Source: UBA8079 sp049601915 (lineage in GTDB: Bacteria; Pseudomonadota; Alphaproteobacteria; UBA6615). From it: a stretch of DNA of 64,000 bases. Both the position numbers and the translations under genes were made by a program. The notes below the pieces were generated by a model. That model had not been told where the DNA came from. It was given only the letters and a program-made list of their open reading frames with translations, and made no database searches. The DNA is taken from the NCBI GenBank assembly GCA_049601915.1, contig JBMYRB010000002.1, positions 62,001 through 126,000 on the forward strand, written 5' to 3'. Below, one piece after another: positions 26,265 through 34,156 of this stretch (positions are counted from its first letter, which is position 1; each line of letters opens with the position of its first letter).

Positions 26265-27518
26265 ATGCATTACAATCAACCTCGCTCCACCGCCACCTGG
26301 GGCACAATGGCGAAGGACTGGGAAATCGGTGTCGATTTCCAGCGGCTCAACCGCGAACGCCCGGCGCGTGCGCAGGCGGCGATCAAGGAAGCCGGTCTCG
26401 CAGCTGTCCTGTGTTTCACCTTCGACAATATTCGCTATGTCACGGGTACCCATATCGGCGAATGGGGCCGCGATAAGTTCGATAGATATGCGATCTGCCC
26501 GGCCGAGGGTGACTACTATCTCTGGGACCCGGCCCCGCCGGCCAAACGCAAGAGCGCGCCATGGCTTGAGGGCCGCGTCGACGCTCCGATAAGCACGCTG
26601 CAGGGTGCGCTGCCACCCAAGCATGGCATCCAGGATGACTTCGCCAAGCAGATCAAGAAGGCTTTGGTCGATATGGGGATCGATGGCAAACCCCTGGGCA
26701 TTGATCTGATGGAACTCCCGATGCTGCGCGCGCTCGAGGCGGAAGGCATCGAGGTCGTCGACGGTCAGCAGGCCATGCTGAACGCGCGCGAAGTGAAAAC
26801 CCAGGATGAAATCGAGCTCCTCAAGCAGGCGGCTGCGATGGTCGACGGCACTTACTACGACATCGCCGCGGCGATCCGCCCCGGCACGCGCGAAAGCGAT
26901 CTTGTCGCGATCGCACATGAGCGGCTCTACAGCATGGGTTCAGAGCGGGTCGAATGCATCAACTCCGTCGCCGGTCCGCGTGGCGCGCCCCATTCGCACA
27001 CCTTCTCGGATCGGATCATCCAGCCCGGTGACATGATCTTCCTGGACATCATGCATTCGTTCAACGGCTACCGGACCTGCTACTACCGGACCTTCATTTG
27101 CGGCGTTCCCAATGAGGCCCAGATCGAAGCCTATGAGCAGTGCTCGAAATGGGTGAGCGCTGCGATCGATGCCATCAAGCCGGGCGTCACGGTCGACGAG
27201 ATCGCGCTAGTCTGGCCCAAGGCCGAGGAATTCGGCTACGCCAACGAGGAAGAAGCCTTCCTGTTGCAGTTCGGTCATGGCATCGGCCTCAGCCTGTGGG
27301 AGCGTCCGATCATCTCGCGTCGCTATCTCGGCCAGGACACGGTCCTGAAAGAGGGCATGGTCTTCGCGGTCGAATGCTGGAAGGGTGCCGAAGATGGATC
27401 CGGTGCAGCACGTATCGAGGAAGAGGTCGTTGTCACCAAGGATGGTTGTGAGATCATCACCAACTATCCGAGCGACCATCTGATCTCCTGCGGCCTGCCG
27501 GGCTGCGAAATCCTCTAG
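26265..27518 (+). CDS. M24-family (Xaa-Pro peptidase fold) hydrolase with altered metal site
   Basis: A 417-residue protein with an N-terminal creatinase/prolidase-type domain (about 1-170, FTFDNIRYVTGTHIGEW) and a C-terminal pita-bread M24 domain. The M24 metal site normally uses Asp, Asp, His, Glu, Glu. Here the first Asp is in MIFLDIMHSFNGY, the His in FGHGIGLSLWERP, and the two Glu in VFAVECWKG and ARIEEEVVV, but the second Asp of the usual GYxSDxTRTF is replaced by Cys (GYRTCYYRTF). So one ligand is changed, unlike active aminopeptidases and unlike creatinase, which lacks both. It may be a hydrolase of another small amide or a lyase. AGGGAG precedes ATG 26265. The next gene, a dehydrogenase, follows 28 bases later. 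Confidence 0.85.
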   Translation: MHYNQPRSTATWGTMAKDWEIGVDFQRLNRERPARAQAAIKEAGLAAVLCFTFDNIRYVTGTHIGEWGRDKFDRYAICPAEGDYYLWDPAPPAKRKSAPWLEGRVDAPISTLQGALPPKHGIQDDFAKQIKKALVDMGIDGKPLGIDLMELPMLRALEAEGIEVVDGQQAMLNAREVKTQDEIELLKQAAAMVDGTYYDIAAAIRPGTRESDLVAIAHERLYSMGSERVECINSVAGPRGAPHSHTFSDRIIQPGDMIFLDIMHSFNGYRTCYYRTFICGVPNEAQIEAYEQCSKWVSAAIDAIKPGVTVDEIALVWPKAEEFGYANEEEAFLLQFGHGIGLSLWERPIISRRYLGQDTVLKEGMVFAVECWKGAEDGSGAARIEEEVVVTKDGCEIITNYPSDHLISCGLPGCEIL

Positions 27519-27546
27519 ATCGGCATCGGCCGGGGACATTCTGACC

Positions 27547-28449
27547 ATGGCGCATGACACCAAAGTCGGTTGGATCGGCGTTGGCATGATGGGGGAACCC
27601 ATGGCCCGCAACGTGATGCAGGCCGGGTTCCCGCTCCAGATCTACAACCGGACCCGCGACAAGGTCAGCGCCTTGGAGAAGGACGGGGCCGCTGTCGCAG
27701 ACAGCGTCGCCGACCTAGCATCTGGTTGTGACGTGCTGGTCTCCATGATTTCCGCCGACGCGGCCCTTGAGGCCATTTCCATTGCTGAGGGTGGTGCCTT
27801 CGCAGCCATGACGCCCGGCAGCATATTCATCGACATGAGCACGGTCTCGCCGGCGATGTCGGCACGTGTTGCCGAAGTGGCCGAGGCTAAGGGGATTCAC
27901 TATCTGCGTGCCCCGGTGTCCGGCAGCATTGGTCTTGCGGCGGCGGGCACCCTCACAATTTTCGCGTCGGGACCGGAGAACATCTTCGAGAATTGCCGCG
28001 GCCTGTTCGAGGCGATGGGCGGCAAGGTGTTTCATGTGGGCGCCGCCGAGGAATCTCGTTTCCTCAAACTGTCGATCAACATGATGGTGGGCATCACGGC
28101 CGGCATGATGGCCGAGGCGTTGACCCTCAGCGAAAAAGGCGGTGTGGACTGGGACCAGATGATCGACATCATCGGCAGTAGTGCGGTTGCTTCGCCCCTG
28201 GTCGGCTACAAGGTCGATGCCCTGAAGAGCCGTGATTTCACACCCGCCTTTCCGGCTTGGATGATGTCGAAGGATTTCGACCTCGCGCTGGATGCGGCCC
28301 GGGATGAGAGTGTCCCGCTGCCGATCACATCGCTGGTGCGCCAGCACTGGAGTGCCATGGAGGCCACCGGCCGCGGCGAGATGGATTTCTTCGCCTATGT
28401 GACCCTGATGGAGCATCTGTCGGGTCTCGGGGACGATTCGAACGACTGA
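27547..28449 (+). CDS. 3-hydroxyisobutyrate dehydrogenase-family NAD(P)-dependent oxidoreductase
   Basis: A 300-residue beta-hydroxyacid dehydrogenase. The N-terminal Rossmann motif is GWIGVGMMGEPMARNVMQAG, the substrate-binding segment is DMSTVSPAMSARVAEVA, followed by the active-site-associated LRAPVSGSIGLAAAGTL and the catalytic lysine helix FLKLSINMMVG, where Lys and the downstream Asn are conserved. Family members act on 3-hydroxyisobutyrate, tartronate semialdehyde, succinic semialdehyde and similar compounds; the sequence does not choose. It follows the M24-fold gene by 28 bases and precedes the CobW gene by about 100 bases, so the first two are likely one transcript. Confidence 0.9.
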   Translation: MAHDTKVGWIGVGMMGEPMARNVMQAGFPLQIYNRTRDKVSALEKDGAAVADSVADLASGCDVLVSMISADAALEAISIAEGGAFAAMTPGSIFIDMSTVSPAMSARVAEVAEAKGIHYLRAPVSGSIGLAAAGTLTIFASGPENIFENCRGLFEAMGGKVFHVGAAEESRFLKLSINMMVGITAGMMAEALTLSEKGGVDWDQMIDIIGSSAVASPLVGYKVDALKSRDFTPAFPAWMMSKDFDLALDAARDESVPLPITSLVRQHWSAMEATGRGEMDFFAYVTLMEHLSGLGDDSND

Positions 28450-28547
28450 CGGTCGCGCTTGTTCCCGGGCGTCGGGCAAGATTTACCGTATCAGGTTTCG
28501 TGTTGCGGTGGTTTTGGCCGCGAAAGCAAGAAGAGGAAAAGACATTC

Positions 28548-29732
28548 ATGGCGCGTATTCAGGTCACCCTGGTCACCGGCTTTCTCGGTAGCGGCAAGAC
28601 AACCCTCCTCAACGCGTTGCTGCAGCACCCGGACATGTCGCAGGCCGCGGTGATCGTGAATGAGTTCGGCGAGATCGGCCTCGACTATGACCTAGTCGAG
28701 CGCAGCGATGAATCGGTCGTGCAACTGGAAAACGGATGCCTGTGCTGCACGGTCAAGAGTGACCTGATCGATACCTTTCGGGACCTGCATCTTCTGCGTC
28801 TCAGCGGGAAATTTCCGAAGTTCGACCGGGTGGCGATCGAGACAACGGGGATTGCCGACCCCGGGCCTGTCCTGCAGATCATTCTCACCGACCCGCTCGT
28901 GAGCAATGTCTATTCGCTGGATGGCGTGGTCACGACGATCGACGCGATCAATGGCGAGGATTCGCTCGACCGGTTCGCCGAATGCGTCAAGCAGGCCGCC
29001 ATCGCGGACCGGATTTTCATCACCAAGAGCGACCTGCTGGCCGACGATGAGCGCGAAGCGAAGATTGCCGTACTCGAAGCACGACTGAAGGCCATGAACC
29101 CGGGTGCGAATATCGTTCAGGCCGATGCCCGGGACATCAAGCCGTCAGATCTGTTCGGGCATGGACTTCTGGATCCGCGAAGTAACACGGTCGACGTCGA
29201 GGCATGGTTGCGGGCTGAGGCCTATGTCACGGAGGATGGCACGCCGGTGTCCAATGCCGGGGTTCGCTTGCCGCGCAGCGGTCAGGCGGAGGGCGATACG
29301 AAGGCGTATTACGAAAGTTACGGTCACCAGCCTGCGGACATGCAGGATTCACTGGACGATGACGATCATGAACACGCCCATGACCCGCTGATCAATTCCT
29401 TCTGCCTCGTCCGTGAAGAGCCGGTAGCGATGGACACGCTGCGGATGTTCCTAGAAGCGTTGGCCAACGAGGCGGGGCCGGACCTGCTTCGTGTCAAGGG
29501 TATCGTCAATGTAGCCGAACGCCCCGACAACCCGGCGGTGATCCAGGGTGCCCAACAAATATTTCATTCCCTGGAATGGTTGACCAATTGGCCGACCGAT
29601 GACCTCCGCACGCGGATCGTGTTCATCACCCGCGGGCTCGATCAGGCCTATATCGAGGATTCGTTCGAACTGATCGAGCGGGTCGCTGCCCGCACCATTG
29701 CGGCGGGCGCCGGCATGCCGGCCCAGTTCTGA
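28548..29732 (+). CDS. CobW/P47K-family GTP-binding protein (G3E GTPase)
   Basis: A 394-residue G3E-family GTPase, related to CobW, YjiA and zinc chaperones of the ZNG type. Motifs: P-loop TGFLGSGKTTL, the switch ETTGIADPGP, the metal-binding LENGCLCCTV (CxCC) and guanine motif TKSD. A low-complexity loop around residue 270 has DDDDHEHAHD, a likely metal-binding stretch, and the CobW C-terminal domain follows (EEPVAMDTLRMFLEAL). ATG 28548 with AAGAGGAAAAG upstream is preferred to an in-frame ATG at 28500. It probably inserts or delivers Zn, Co or another metal to a client protein. It is separate from UreG in the urease cluster. The client is unknown. Confidence 0.9.
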   Translation: MARIQVTLVTGFLGSGKTTLLNALLQHPDMSQAAVIVNEFGEIGLDYDLVERSDESVVQLENGCLCCTVKSDLIDTFRDLHLLRLSGKFPKFDRVAIETTGIADPGPVLQIILTDPLVSNVYSLDGVVTTIDAINGEDSLDRFAECVKQAAIADRIFITKSDLLADDEREAKIAVLEARLKAMNPGANIVQADARDIKPSDLFGHGLLDPRSNTVDVEAWLRAEAYVTEDGTPVSNAGVRLPRSGQAEGDTKAYYESYGHQPADMQDSLDDDDHEHAHDPLINSFCLVREEPVAMDTLRMFLEALANEAGPDLLRVKGIVNVAERPDNPAVIQGAQQIFHSLEWLTNWPTDDLRTRIVFITRGLDQAYIEDSFELIERVAARTIAAGAGMPAQF

Positions 29733-29837
29733 GGCCCGTATGAAACTGACATTCGTTCAACATCCGATTCATATCCCGACCTCGGCCCTGATGGGACCGC
29801 TGGCACGTGGGACGATGAATCAATGCAGGAGCCGATC

Positions 29838-32033
29838 ATGGTGAAACACATCAACCTGAGTCCTGAGGCGCCGTGGCAGGAAATTTGTTCCACCGCCAAG
29901 GACTGGGACAATGTCGGCGAGGATGAGGTAATCCGGATGCTCCAGCATCTGCATCTCGTCCGCGCGTTCGAAGAGACGGTGCTGGAGCTGGATGGCGAGG
30001 GACTGATCCATGGTCCGGCCCATTCGAGCATCGGACAGGATGGTGGTGCGGTTGGCGCTATCGCGGCGATGCGCGGCAGTGACCAGATCACCGGCTCTCA
30101 CCGCGGGCATCATCAGTTTCTTGCCAAGGCGCTGCGCTATGTGGACGAAGGTGCACCCGATCCTCGCGAGACTCCGCCGTCGGGCGAGGTCGAGACGCTT
30201 CTGAGACGGAGCCTAGCAGAGATCCTGGGTCTGTCCGACGGTTACTGCAAGGGACGTGGTGGCTCGATGCATTTGCGATGGGAAGAGGCCGGAGCGCTTG
30301 GGACCAACGCGATTGTCGGCGGTGGCGTACCCCTGGCGAATGGCGTCGCCTGGGCGCGTAAGCGCAAAGGGGAGGGGGATGTCGTTTTCACCTTCTTCGG
30401 CGATGGCGCGGTCAACATCGGATCGATCCCCGAATCCCTGAACCTCGCGGCACTTTGGGATTTACCGATCTGCTTTTTCATCGAAAACAACGGCTATGCC
30501 GTTTCTACCACCCTGGAAGAAGAAACGCGGGAAACCCGATTGTCTTCGCGTGGGCTCGCCTACGGGATTACGTCCTTCAGGGTCGACGGGATGGATCCGA
30601 TTGCGGTTCGCGTCGCGGCCCAGGAGGCCGTCGGTCTGATGCGTGCGGGCAAGGGCCCGGTCATCATCGAGGCCAATGTCTATCGTTTCTTCCATCATGG
30701 TGGTGGCATCGCCGGCAGCGCGTTCGGCTATCGCGACAAGGAAGAAGAGGCCGAGTGGCGTGCGCGCGATCCCTTGGCGAAGATCGCCAAGGAGGCGATC
30801 AAGCGCAGCTGGATCGATGAGGATGGCGACGCGGCAATGCGCGCCGGTGCCCAGGAGATCATGCAGCGTGCCGCAGAACACTTGACGGAGCAGGACGGCA
30901 ACCAGCGTCAGATCATCCCGGCCCTGTGGCCCGACACTGCTTTCCGGGACGAGGGGCTGCGCGGCGACATGTCCGAGTTCGACGGCGTTCGCTACGAGGA
31001 ACTGGAAACCTTCTCCGGCGAAATTACCGAGATGAAGTATGTCGAGGCCTGTTCCGGCGTCATGAACCGGCGGATGGAAACCGACGAGCGAATCTTCTGT
31101 ATCGGCGAGGACATTCACCGTCTGCGCGGCGGCACCAACGGCGCCACCAAGGGATTGGCCGATCGTTGGCCCGACCGGACAGTCGGAACCCCGATCGCCG
31201 AGCTCGGTTTCACCGGCCTGGCGGGCGGCGCGGCCATGGAAGGCACTTATCGCCCGGTGGTCGAGCTCATGTATCCCGACTTCGCGCTGGTGGCGGCCGA
31301 CCAGTTGTTCAACCAGATCGGAAAGGCGCGCCACATGTTCGGCGGCGAGACCAACATGCCGGTTGTTGTACGCACCAAGATCGCCTTGGGGTCGGGTTAT
31401 GGATCCCAGCATTCCATGGATCCGGCCGGGCTCTATGCCCAGTGGCCGGGCTGGCGGATCGTCGCGCCGTCGACGCCGTTTGACTATGTCGGGTTGATGA
31501 ACAGCGCGTTGCAATGCGAGGACCCGGTGCTCGTGATCGAGCATGTCGAGCTTTACAATGCGGACGGTCCGGGGCCGGCCGAAGACCTCGATTACTACAT
31601 CCCGCTGGGCAAGGCCAAGGTGGTACGCCCGGGCGAGACCTTCACGGTGCTGACCTATTCCGCGATGACGGCCAAGGCGATCAGCAGCGCCGAGCAGATG
31701 GGACTGGATGCAGAGATCATCGATCTACGCTCCCTCGATCGGGCCGGGATCGACTGGGATTGCATCGGCGAGAGTATCCGCAAGACCAATAATGTCGTGG
31801 TGGTCGAGCAGGGCCCACTGACAGTCTCATATGGGGCGATGCTCACCGATGAGTTGCAGCGGCGCTTCTTCGATTATCTTGACCAGCCGGTTAAGCGAAT
31901 CCACGGCGGCGAATCCTCGCCGAGCGTGTCGAAGATCCTGGAGCGATCCTCGATGGTCGGGGAAGAGGAAATCCGCGCAGGTTTTGCCGAGATCATGGCG
32001 GACATCGGCCTCGGCCTGATGGCCGCACAGTAA
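29838..32033 (+). CDS. Fused alpha/beta E1 component of a 2-oxoacid-type dehydrogenase (ThDP-dependent)
   Basis: A 731-residue protein that joins both halves of an E1. Residues about 20-350 are the alpha part, with HRGHHQFLAKAL, GRGGSMHL and the ThDP motif from GDGAVNIGSIPESLNL to FFIENNGYA. Residues about 395-730 are the beta part, with FCIGEDIHRLRGG, PIAELGFTGLAGGAAMEGT, GSGYGSQHSMDPAGL and a transketolase C-terminal domain (EIIDLRSLDRAGIDW). Start ATG 29838 has AGGAG 6 bases upstream. Such fusions exist in branched-chain and acetoin-type enzymes, but the E2 acyltransferase and E3 that complete the complex are not adjacent. A VOC-family gene follows 14 bases later. The oxoacid substrate is unknown. 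Confidence 0.87.
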   Translation: MVKHINLSPEAPWQEICSTAKDWDNVGEDEVIRMLQHLHLVRAFEETVLELDGEGLIHGPAHSSIGQDGGAVGAIAAMRGSDQITGSHRGHHQFLAKALRYVDEGAPDPRETPPSGEVETLLRRSLAEILGLSDGYCKGRGGSMHLRWEEAGALGTNAIVGGGVPLANGVAWARKRKGEGDVVFTFFGDGAVNIGSIPESLNLAALWDLPICFFIENNGYAVSTTLEEETRETRLSSRGLAYGITSFRVDGMDPIAVRVAAQEAVGLMRAGKGPVIIEANVYRFFHHGGGIAGSAFGYRDKEEEAEWRARDPLAKIAKEAIKRSWIDEDGDAAMRAGAQEIMQRAAEHLTEQDGNQRQIIPALWPDTAFRDEGLRGDMSEFDGVRYEELETFSGEITEMKYVEACSGVMNRRMETDERIFCIGEDIHRLRGGTNGATKGLADRWPDRTVGTPIAELGFTGLAGGAAMEGTYRPVVELMYPDFALVAADQLFNQIGKARHMFGGETNMPVVVRTKIALGSGYGSQHSMDPAGLYAQWPGWRIVAPSTPFDYVGLMNSALQCEDPVLVIEHVELYNADGPGPAEDLDYYIPLGKAKVVRPGETFTVLTYSAMTAKAISSAEQMGLDAEIIDLRSLDRAGIDWDCIGESIRKTNNVVVVEQGPLTVSYGAMLTDELQRRFFDYLDQPVKRIHGGESSPSVSKILERSSMVGEEEIRAGFAEIMADIGLGLMAAQ

Positions 32034-32047
32034 GCCGGGGGCGACAG

Positions 32048-32590
32048 ATGACCGTAACGTCAAAAGGTATCCCCGGCCTCCGGGGCACCGACCATATCGG
32101 GATTACCGTGCCGAACCTGGAGGAGGCGGTCGCGTTTTTCATCGACGTGATCGGTTGCGAACCGTTCTACGAGATCGGCCCATTCAAGTTCGATGATGAC
32201 TGGATGATGGAACGTCTCAATGTTCATCCGCGCACGGTGATGCGAAAGCTGAAGTTCCTGCGCTGCGGCAACGGATCCAACTATGAGCTGTTCGAGTATG
32301 AGGCCCCGGACCAGAACACCAAACCGCCGCTGAACAGCGATATCGGCGGCCATCATCTGGCGCTATATGTCGATGACATGGACGCGGCCCTCGATTATCT
32401 GCGCGCCCATGGCGTACAGATCCTGGACGAACCCACGGTTCGCACCGACGGGCCGAGTGCGGGCCAGAGCTGGGTCTATTTTCTTGCGCCCTGGGGGTTG
32501 CAGTTCGAGCTCGTATGTTTCCCTGACGGTAAGGGCTATGAGCGCGAGACCGATCGGCGTCTCTGGCATCCCGCCTTTCCGGACCAGTAG
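32048..32590 (+). CDS. VOC (glyoxalase/bleomycin resistance) family protein
   Basis: A 180-residue vicinal-oxygen-chelate protein built of two beta-alpha-beta-beta-beta halves. The first starts at TDHIGITVPNLEEAVAFF, the second at GHHLALYVDDMDAALDYL, and a metal-ligand glutamate is expected in WGLQFELVCF; the first His of each half is at HIGI and HHLA. Such proteins include glyoxalase I, methylmalonyl-CoA epimerase, extradiol dioxygenases and lyases. It follows the fused E1 gene by 14 bases and is probably co-transcribed, so it may process the same substrate. The exact reaction is unknown. Confidence 0.85.
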   Translation: MTVTSKGIPGLRGTDHIGITVPNLEEAVAFFIDVIGCEPFYEIGPFKFDDDWMMERLNVHPRTVMRKLKFLRCGNGSNYELFEYEAPDQNTKPPLNSDIGGHHLALYVDDMDAALDYLRAHGVQILDEPTVRTDGPSAGQSWVYFLAPWGLQFELVCFPDGKGYERETDRRLWHPAFPDQ

Positions 32591-32608
32591 GCCAACGGCT
32601 TTCGAACC

Positions 32609-33688
32609 CTAGTCCACCGTATAGCGTTTCACCGCGTCGGCGCTGAAGATCATGCCGTGACCGGGCCGGTCGGGCGGTGCCATATGTCCGTCTGTAATCA
32701 CCGGCGGATGTTCCCACAGATCGTCCGGTGATCCGGCGAGTACTTCGACGAGTGCGGCGTTGGGGATGGCCGCCAGGACCTGGATCGACAATTCCGGCAC
32801 CAGATGTGGCGCGATCTTCACGTCATAGGCGGCCGCGAGATGGGAAATCTTCATCATCTCGCTGAATCCGCCGCAGCGGTGAATGTCCGGATTGAGGAAT
32901 TGCGCCGCGCGCGCCTCGATCAGGTCACGAAAGCCGTAGCGTGTGTACTCATTCTCTCCGGTCGCGACCGGTATTGAGATTCCCGCCGCTACATCGGCGC
33001 ATTGCTGGATGTTGTCGGCCAGCACCGGTTCCTCGTACCAGCACAGCCCGAACTCCTCGAGCATGCGGCCGACACGGATGTTGGTGGCGACATCCCAGCG
33101 TTGATTGGCATCGACCAGGATTTCCATATCGAAGCCGAGCGCCTCGCGGACACGCCGAACCCGGTCGATATTCTCCGCCACGTTGGGCAGGCCGAGTTTG
33201 AATTTGTAGTGACGACAGCCTTGCGCGCGAAAGGCTTCGGCCTCAGCGACGATTTCGTCGACCGAGTAGGACAGAAATCCGCCGCTGCCATAGACCGGTA
33301 CACGTTCATTATGTGCGCCGAGCAGGTGCCATACGGGGCGGTTTACCGATTTGCCGAGGATATCCCACAGGCCGATGTCGATCGCGCTCATGGCGTAGAC
33401 GGGGATGCCTTTCTTGCGCAGGCCGCGATCGTTCTCATACATGGCCTGCCAGATGGCACCGATCTGCAGCGGGTCCGCGCCGATCACCAGTGGCAGGATG
33501 CTGTCTTCCAGATAGGCCTTGACCGCGCTCGCCCCCATGCCGCCGACCAGCATCGTGTAGCCTAGGCCCTCAATGCCCTCGTCGGTTTCGATACGGGTGA
33601 CGATATAGGTGTTGGCGGCATAGTAGGTATTGACCGGTGGGCCGTTCGGGACCGCCATCGTCGAAATGGTCACGTTCGTGATCTTCAT
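32609..33688 (-). CDS. Mandelate racemase / muconate lactonizing enzyme family protein (enolase superfamily)
   Basis: A 359-residue enolase-superfamily enzyme. The capping domain is at the N-terminus (MKITNVTISTMAVPNGPPVN). The barrel holds the KxK base motif (HYKFKLGL), the three metal ligands in ILVDANQRWD, WYEEPVLADN and VATGENEY, and the His of the His-Asp dyad near KIAPHLVPEL with Asp in NPDIHRCGG. That dyad places it in the mandelate-racemase-like subgroup, whose members mostly dehydrate or racemise sugar acids. ATG 33688 follows GGGGAG. It is convergent with the VOC gene and divergent from a small basic protein gene. Substrate not determined. Confidence 0.9.
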   Translation of the reverse strand: MKITNVTISTMAVPNGPPVNTYYAANTYIVTRIETDEGIEGLGYTMLVGGMGASAVKAYLEDSILPLVIGADPLQIGAIWQAMYENDRGLRKKGIPVYAMSAIDIGLWDILGKSVNRPVWHLLGAHNERVPVYGSGGFLSYSVDEIVAEAEAFRAQGCRHYKFKLGLPNVAENIDRVRRVREALGFDMEILVDANQRWDVATNIRVGRMLEEFGLCWYEEPVLADNIQQCADVAAGISIPVATGENEYTRYGFRDLIEARAAQFLNPDIHRCGGFSEMMKISHLAAAYDVKIAPHLVPELSIQVLAAIPNAALVEVLAGSPDDLWEHPPVITDGHMAPPDRPGHGMIFSADAVKRYTVD

Positions 33689-33838
33689 CTGGTGATCTCC
33701 CCATGCGATCGGCCGAATATCCTTGTGCCGATTACGATAGCTGGCGATGTGGGTCACACCAAGATCATCTTGCGCCGATGTTGTATAGGATATGGAACAG
33801 CGGCGAGGGTTTGCGGCCGATCGAAAGGTAGAACAACA

Positions 33839-34042
33839 ATGACCAAGGCGCGGGCCCGGCAGCGGGCGAAAGCAAAAGCGGGCCAGAAGGCCAAGAAACG
33901 AGCGGCGCAAGCCGATCAATCGAACTCGAACACCCCACCGGGCCGGTTCGATCCGGGGACGAGTTCGATCACCAAGCTGGGTGGTGGTGCGAACAATTCG
34001 AACTTTGCCGAAGCGCGGCGCGGTGCCGCCAGATCTCGCTAG
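33839..34042 (+). CDS. Small very basic hypothetical protein
   Basis: A 67-residue protein starting MTKARARQRAKAKAGQKAKK. The N-terminal third is almost only Lys, Arg, Ala and Gln, probably a charged helix; the rest is a polar, Gly/Asn-rich part (PGRFDPGTSSITKLGGGANN) ending in RRGAARSR. No membrane segment or known domain is seen. The composition would suit RNA or DNA binding, or a ribosome-associated role, but nothing proves it. ATG 33839 follows AAAGGTAGAACAACA. I believe similar small basic proteins occur in other alphaproteobacteria, from memory only. Upstream in-frame ATG 33692 gives a Cys/Arg-rich leader unlike a real protein. Confidence 0.6.
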   Translation: MTKARARQRAKAKAGQKAKKRAAQADQSNSNTPPGRFDPGTSSITKLGGGANNSNFAEARRGAARSR

Positions 34043-34156
34043 TGAGTCACCCGACAGTCACGACGCGTTGAAGCCCGCATTGTTTTCCTTCCGGTCGGGA
34101 ATGCCCATATGAAGGGCGTGCTTCCGCTTCGCCCTTGGTTACCAGAGGACCGACCC

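Noticed and set aside
26265..27518. DMSP lyase DddP or creatinase
   Set aside because: It shares the M24 fold, but the HGIG and ligand pattern differ from creatinase, and I cannot see the DddP-specific surroundings. Only the fold is claimed.
30462..31544. Open frame of about 360 codons on the minus strand
   Set aside because: Antisense to the fused E1 gene, which carries clear ThDP motifs.
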